Origin: Rhizobium ecuadorense
Lineage (GTDB): Bacteria > Pseudomonadota > Alphaproteobacteria > Rhizobiales > Rhizobiaceae
Assembly: GCF_001187535.1 (NCBI RefSeq)
Contig: NZ_LFIO01001835.1
Location: 1 to 59,329, forward strand
DNA length: 59,329 bases
Direction: 5' to 3'
The notes below the pieces were generated by a model. That model made no database searches, was not told the origin of the DNA, and was given only the letters and a program-made list of their open reading frames with translations. The translations under genes were made by a program, and so were the position numbers. This document shows, piece by piece, positions 58,065 through 59,329 of the stretch (its first letter is position 1; every line of letters starts with the position of its first letter).

Positions 58065-59102
58065 TCAGCCGGTCAGCGTGAAAGCGTCGCTTTCGCCGGG
58101 AACGAGTTCCAGCGGCCAGATCCGGTTGCGGGCGCCCTGCGGATAGTGCTCGGCATAGGCCGGCATGCTGGCGAGCAGGGTTTCGCCGAGCTGGGCGCCG
58201 AGATCGCGCAGCGACATGCGGAACGAGGTCAGCGACGGCTGCAGGAAATGCGTACGCGGTTCCTCGCGGAAACCGACGACGGCGAGATCGCGGCCGGGAA
58301 CGATGCCGGCCTCTGCCAGCCGGCGATAAAGCCCGATCGCCATCAGCTCATGGATCAGGATGATCGCGGTCGGCCGCTCTTCGATCATCAGCAGTTCGTG
58401 GCCGGCCTGATAGCCCCCCTGTTCGCTCGACTTGACGCGGATGACCAGCGCCGGGTCGAAGGCAAGGCCGTGGCGTTGCAGCGCCTGACGGTAACTGTCG
58501 AGGAAGATATAGCCGAGATTGATATCGGAGGAGGGGGCGGCCACCGCGATCCGCCGGTGGCCCTTGGCGACGAGCCGGTCGACGCCGCGCGCCGCGACGC
58601 CCTCGAAATCGAGGTCCATCCAGGTATAGCTGCCGCCCGATGCGCTGCGGCCGAGTGCAACGAAGGGGATGCGGGCCGTTTCCAGGAGCTCGATGCGCCG
58701 GTCGGTGCGGCGGGTCGCCGAGATGATCAGCGCGTCGACCAGGCGGCGCGCCACCATGCGCTTCAGATATTCATGCGGATCCTCGTCGTCGGGGCAGGGC
58801 AGCATGACCAGATCGAGCTTGTGGCGGGAAAAGACGCTCTGCAGCCCGTCGGTGACGCCGAGGAAGAAGTCGTCGCTGTTTTCCACCGTCTCACGGCTGA
58901 CCTCGAGCATCAGCCCGATGACATTGGTCATGCCCTGGCGAAGGCTGCGGCCGGATTGATTGGCGACGTAACCGAGCTCTTCGGCGGCCGCCAGCACGCG
59001 CCGGCGCGTTTCGTCGTTGACGTCGGGCTTGCCGTTCAGCGCACGCGACACGGTGCCGATCGAAATGTCGAGATGCTCGGCGAGCTGGCGAATTCCCTTC
59101 AT
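58065..59102 (-). CDS. LacI-family transcriptional regulator
   Basis: A 345-residue LacI protein from MKGIRQLAEHLDISIGTVSR at 59102; the helix-turn-helix continues ALNGKPDVNDETRRRVLAAA. The effector domain contains DFFLGVTDGL, RRLVDALIISATRRTD, and WMDLDFEGVAARGVDRLVAK, like sugar-binding repressors. Longer in-frame starts give non-homologous residues. Its target probably lies beyond the window or is the convergent MFS gene. Confidence 0.9.
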   Translation of the reverse strand: MKGIRQLAEHLDISIGTVSRALNGKPDVNDETRRRVLAAAEELGYVANQSGRSLRQGMTNVIGLMLEVSRETVENSDDFFLGVTDGLQSVFSRHKLDLVMLPCPDDEDPHEYLKRMVARRLVDALIISATRRTDRRIELLETARIPFVALGRSASGGSYTWMDLDFEGVAARGVDRLVAKGHRRIAVAAPSSDINLGYIFLDSYRQALQRHGLAFDPALVIRVKSSEQGGYQAGHELLMIEERPTAIILIHELMAIGLYRRLAEAGIVPGRDLAVVGFREEPRTHFLQPSLTSFRMSLRDLGAQLGETLLASMPAYAEHYPQGARNRIWPLELVPGESDAFTLTG

Positions 59103-59293
59103 CTCTGGCGATCTTCCTCCCGTGCCGCGCCTAGTGTCATGACCCTTCTTGCCACAGGACGACGCCTGCGAAAAGCCATGGGAGGGGAGGTTGCGGCTGG
59201 AAGCTTCGGCGGATGGGCGGGCGGAATTTATTGCGAAGGTACTGTCGTTATGATGACCGACCGATTCGCGCCAAAGGCTGCCCCTCACCCTAA

Positions 59294-59321
59294 CCCTCTC
59301 CCCGTTCTGACGGGGAGAGGG
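59294..59321. repeat. Hairpin repeat at the window edge
   Basis: CCCTCTCCCCGT and ACGGGGAGAGGG pair perfectly around a four-base loop. The surrounding sequence resembles a widely scattered rhizobial intergenic element. It is cut by the window end, so its full extent is unknown. Confidence 0.65.
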
Positions 59322-59329
59322 GACGTGCC

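Noticed and set aside
1..59329. Insertion sequences, integrase, tRNA or rRNA genes
   Set aside because: No transposase or integrase motif and no tRNA-like or rRNA-like sequence was recognised anywhere in the window.

Overview
The window looks like the replication and core-metabolism part of a large repABC plasmid (chromid) from a fast-growing rhizobium of the Rhizobium leguminosarum/etli group. The grounds are a complete repABC module with its counter-transcribed RNA, GC-rich alphaproteobacterial codon use, several intergenic repeat elements of types I recall as common in Rhizobium genomes, and a gene set (nadABC, cobFGHIJKLM, copA/hmrR, MocDEF-type monooxygenase) that I associate with p42e/pRL11-like replicons. 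The species assignment is inference; no rRNA or tRNA gene is present.

Layout. 1-3.6 kb: a secreted caspase/Sel1-repeat protein and two small lipoproteins. 3.9-8.0 kb: an L-fuconate-type sugar acid module (enolase-superfamily dehydratase, SDR dehydrogenase, IclR regulator, amidohydrolase-type lactonase). 8.1-9.0 kb: an XRE regulator and a small unknown gene converging on a GATC-dense array. 9.0-13.4 kb: a minus-strand cluster of a SARP/TPR regulator, a 47-residue peptide too short for routine gene calling, a YcaO enzyme and a TfuA partner. This looks like an undescribed RiPP or thioamidation locus and is the most interesting part of the window. 13.7-18.1 kb: nadQ-nadA-nadB-nadC with two dyad operators. 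18.2-23.9 kb: a MocDEF-like ferredoxin-dependent oxygenase system with a divergent PanB-fold protein, a LacI regulator and an IolI-like isomerase, suggesting catabolism of an O-methylated inositol or rhizopine-like compound. 24.1-31.2 kb: the aerobic cobalamin genes cobM, L, K, J, I, H, G and F.

31.4-36.3 kb: repA, repB, the antisense ctRNA and repC, with two identical parS-like 16-bp palindromes, one between cobF and repA and one inside repB, followed by a DUF1612-type gene. 36.4-41.9 kb: a Bax-inhibitor-like membrane protein, an ECF sigma/anti-sigma pair, a small conserved protein and a copper efflux pair (CopA ATPase plus MerR regulator). 42.0-44.6 kb: treY. 44.8-52.3 kb: pbpC plus an alpha-2-macroglobulin-like protein with an intact thioester motif. 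52.5-59.1 kb: exported MsrA, an L,D-transpeptidase-like protein, a single-domain response regulator behind an EcfG-type promoter match, a TetR/Bcr drug-efflux pair, an ACS-type MFS transporter and a LacI regulator.

The genes fall into compact, separately regulated operons. Stop/start overlaps of a few bases (nadA/nadB, cobH/cobI, cobI/cobJ, ycaO/tfuA, repA/repB, alpha-2-macroglobulin/pbpC) support cotranscription within each. The plasmid supplies NAD and cobalamin biosynthesis, copper resistance and envelope functions, which fits an essential or near-essential secondary replicon rather than a dispensable accessory plasmid.
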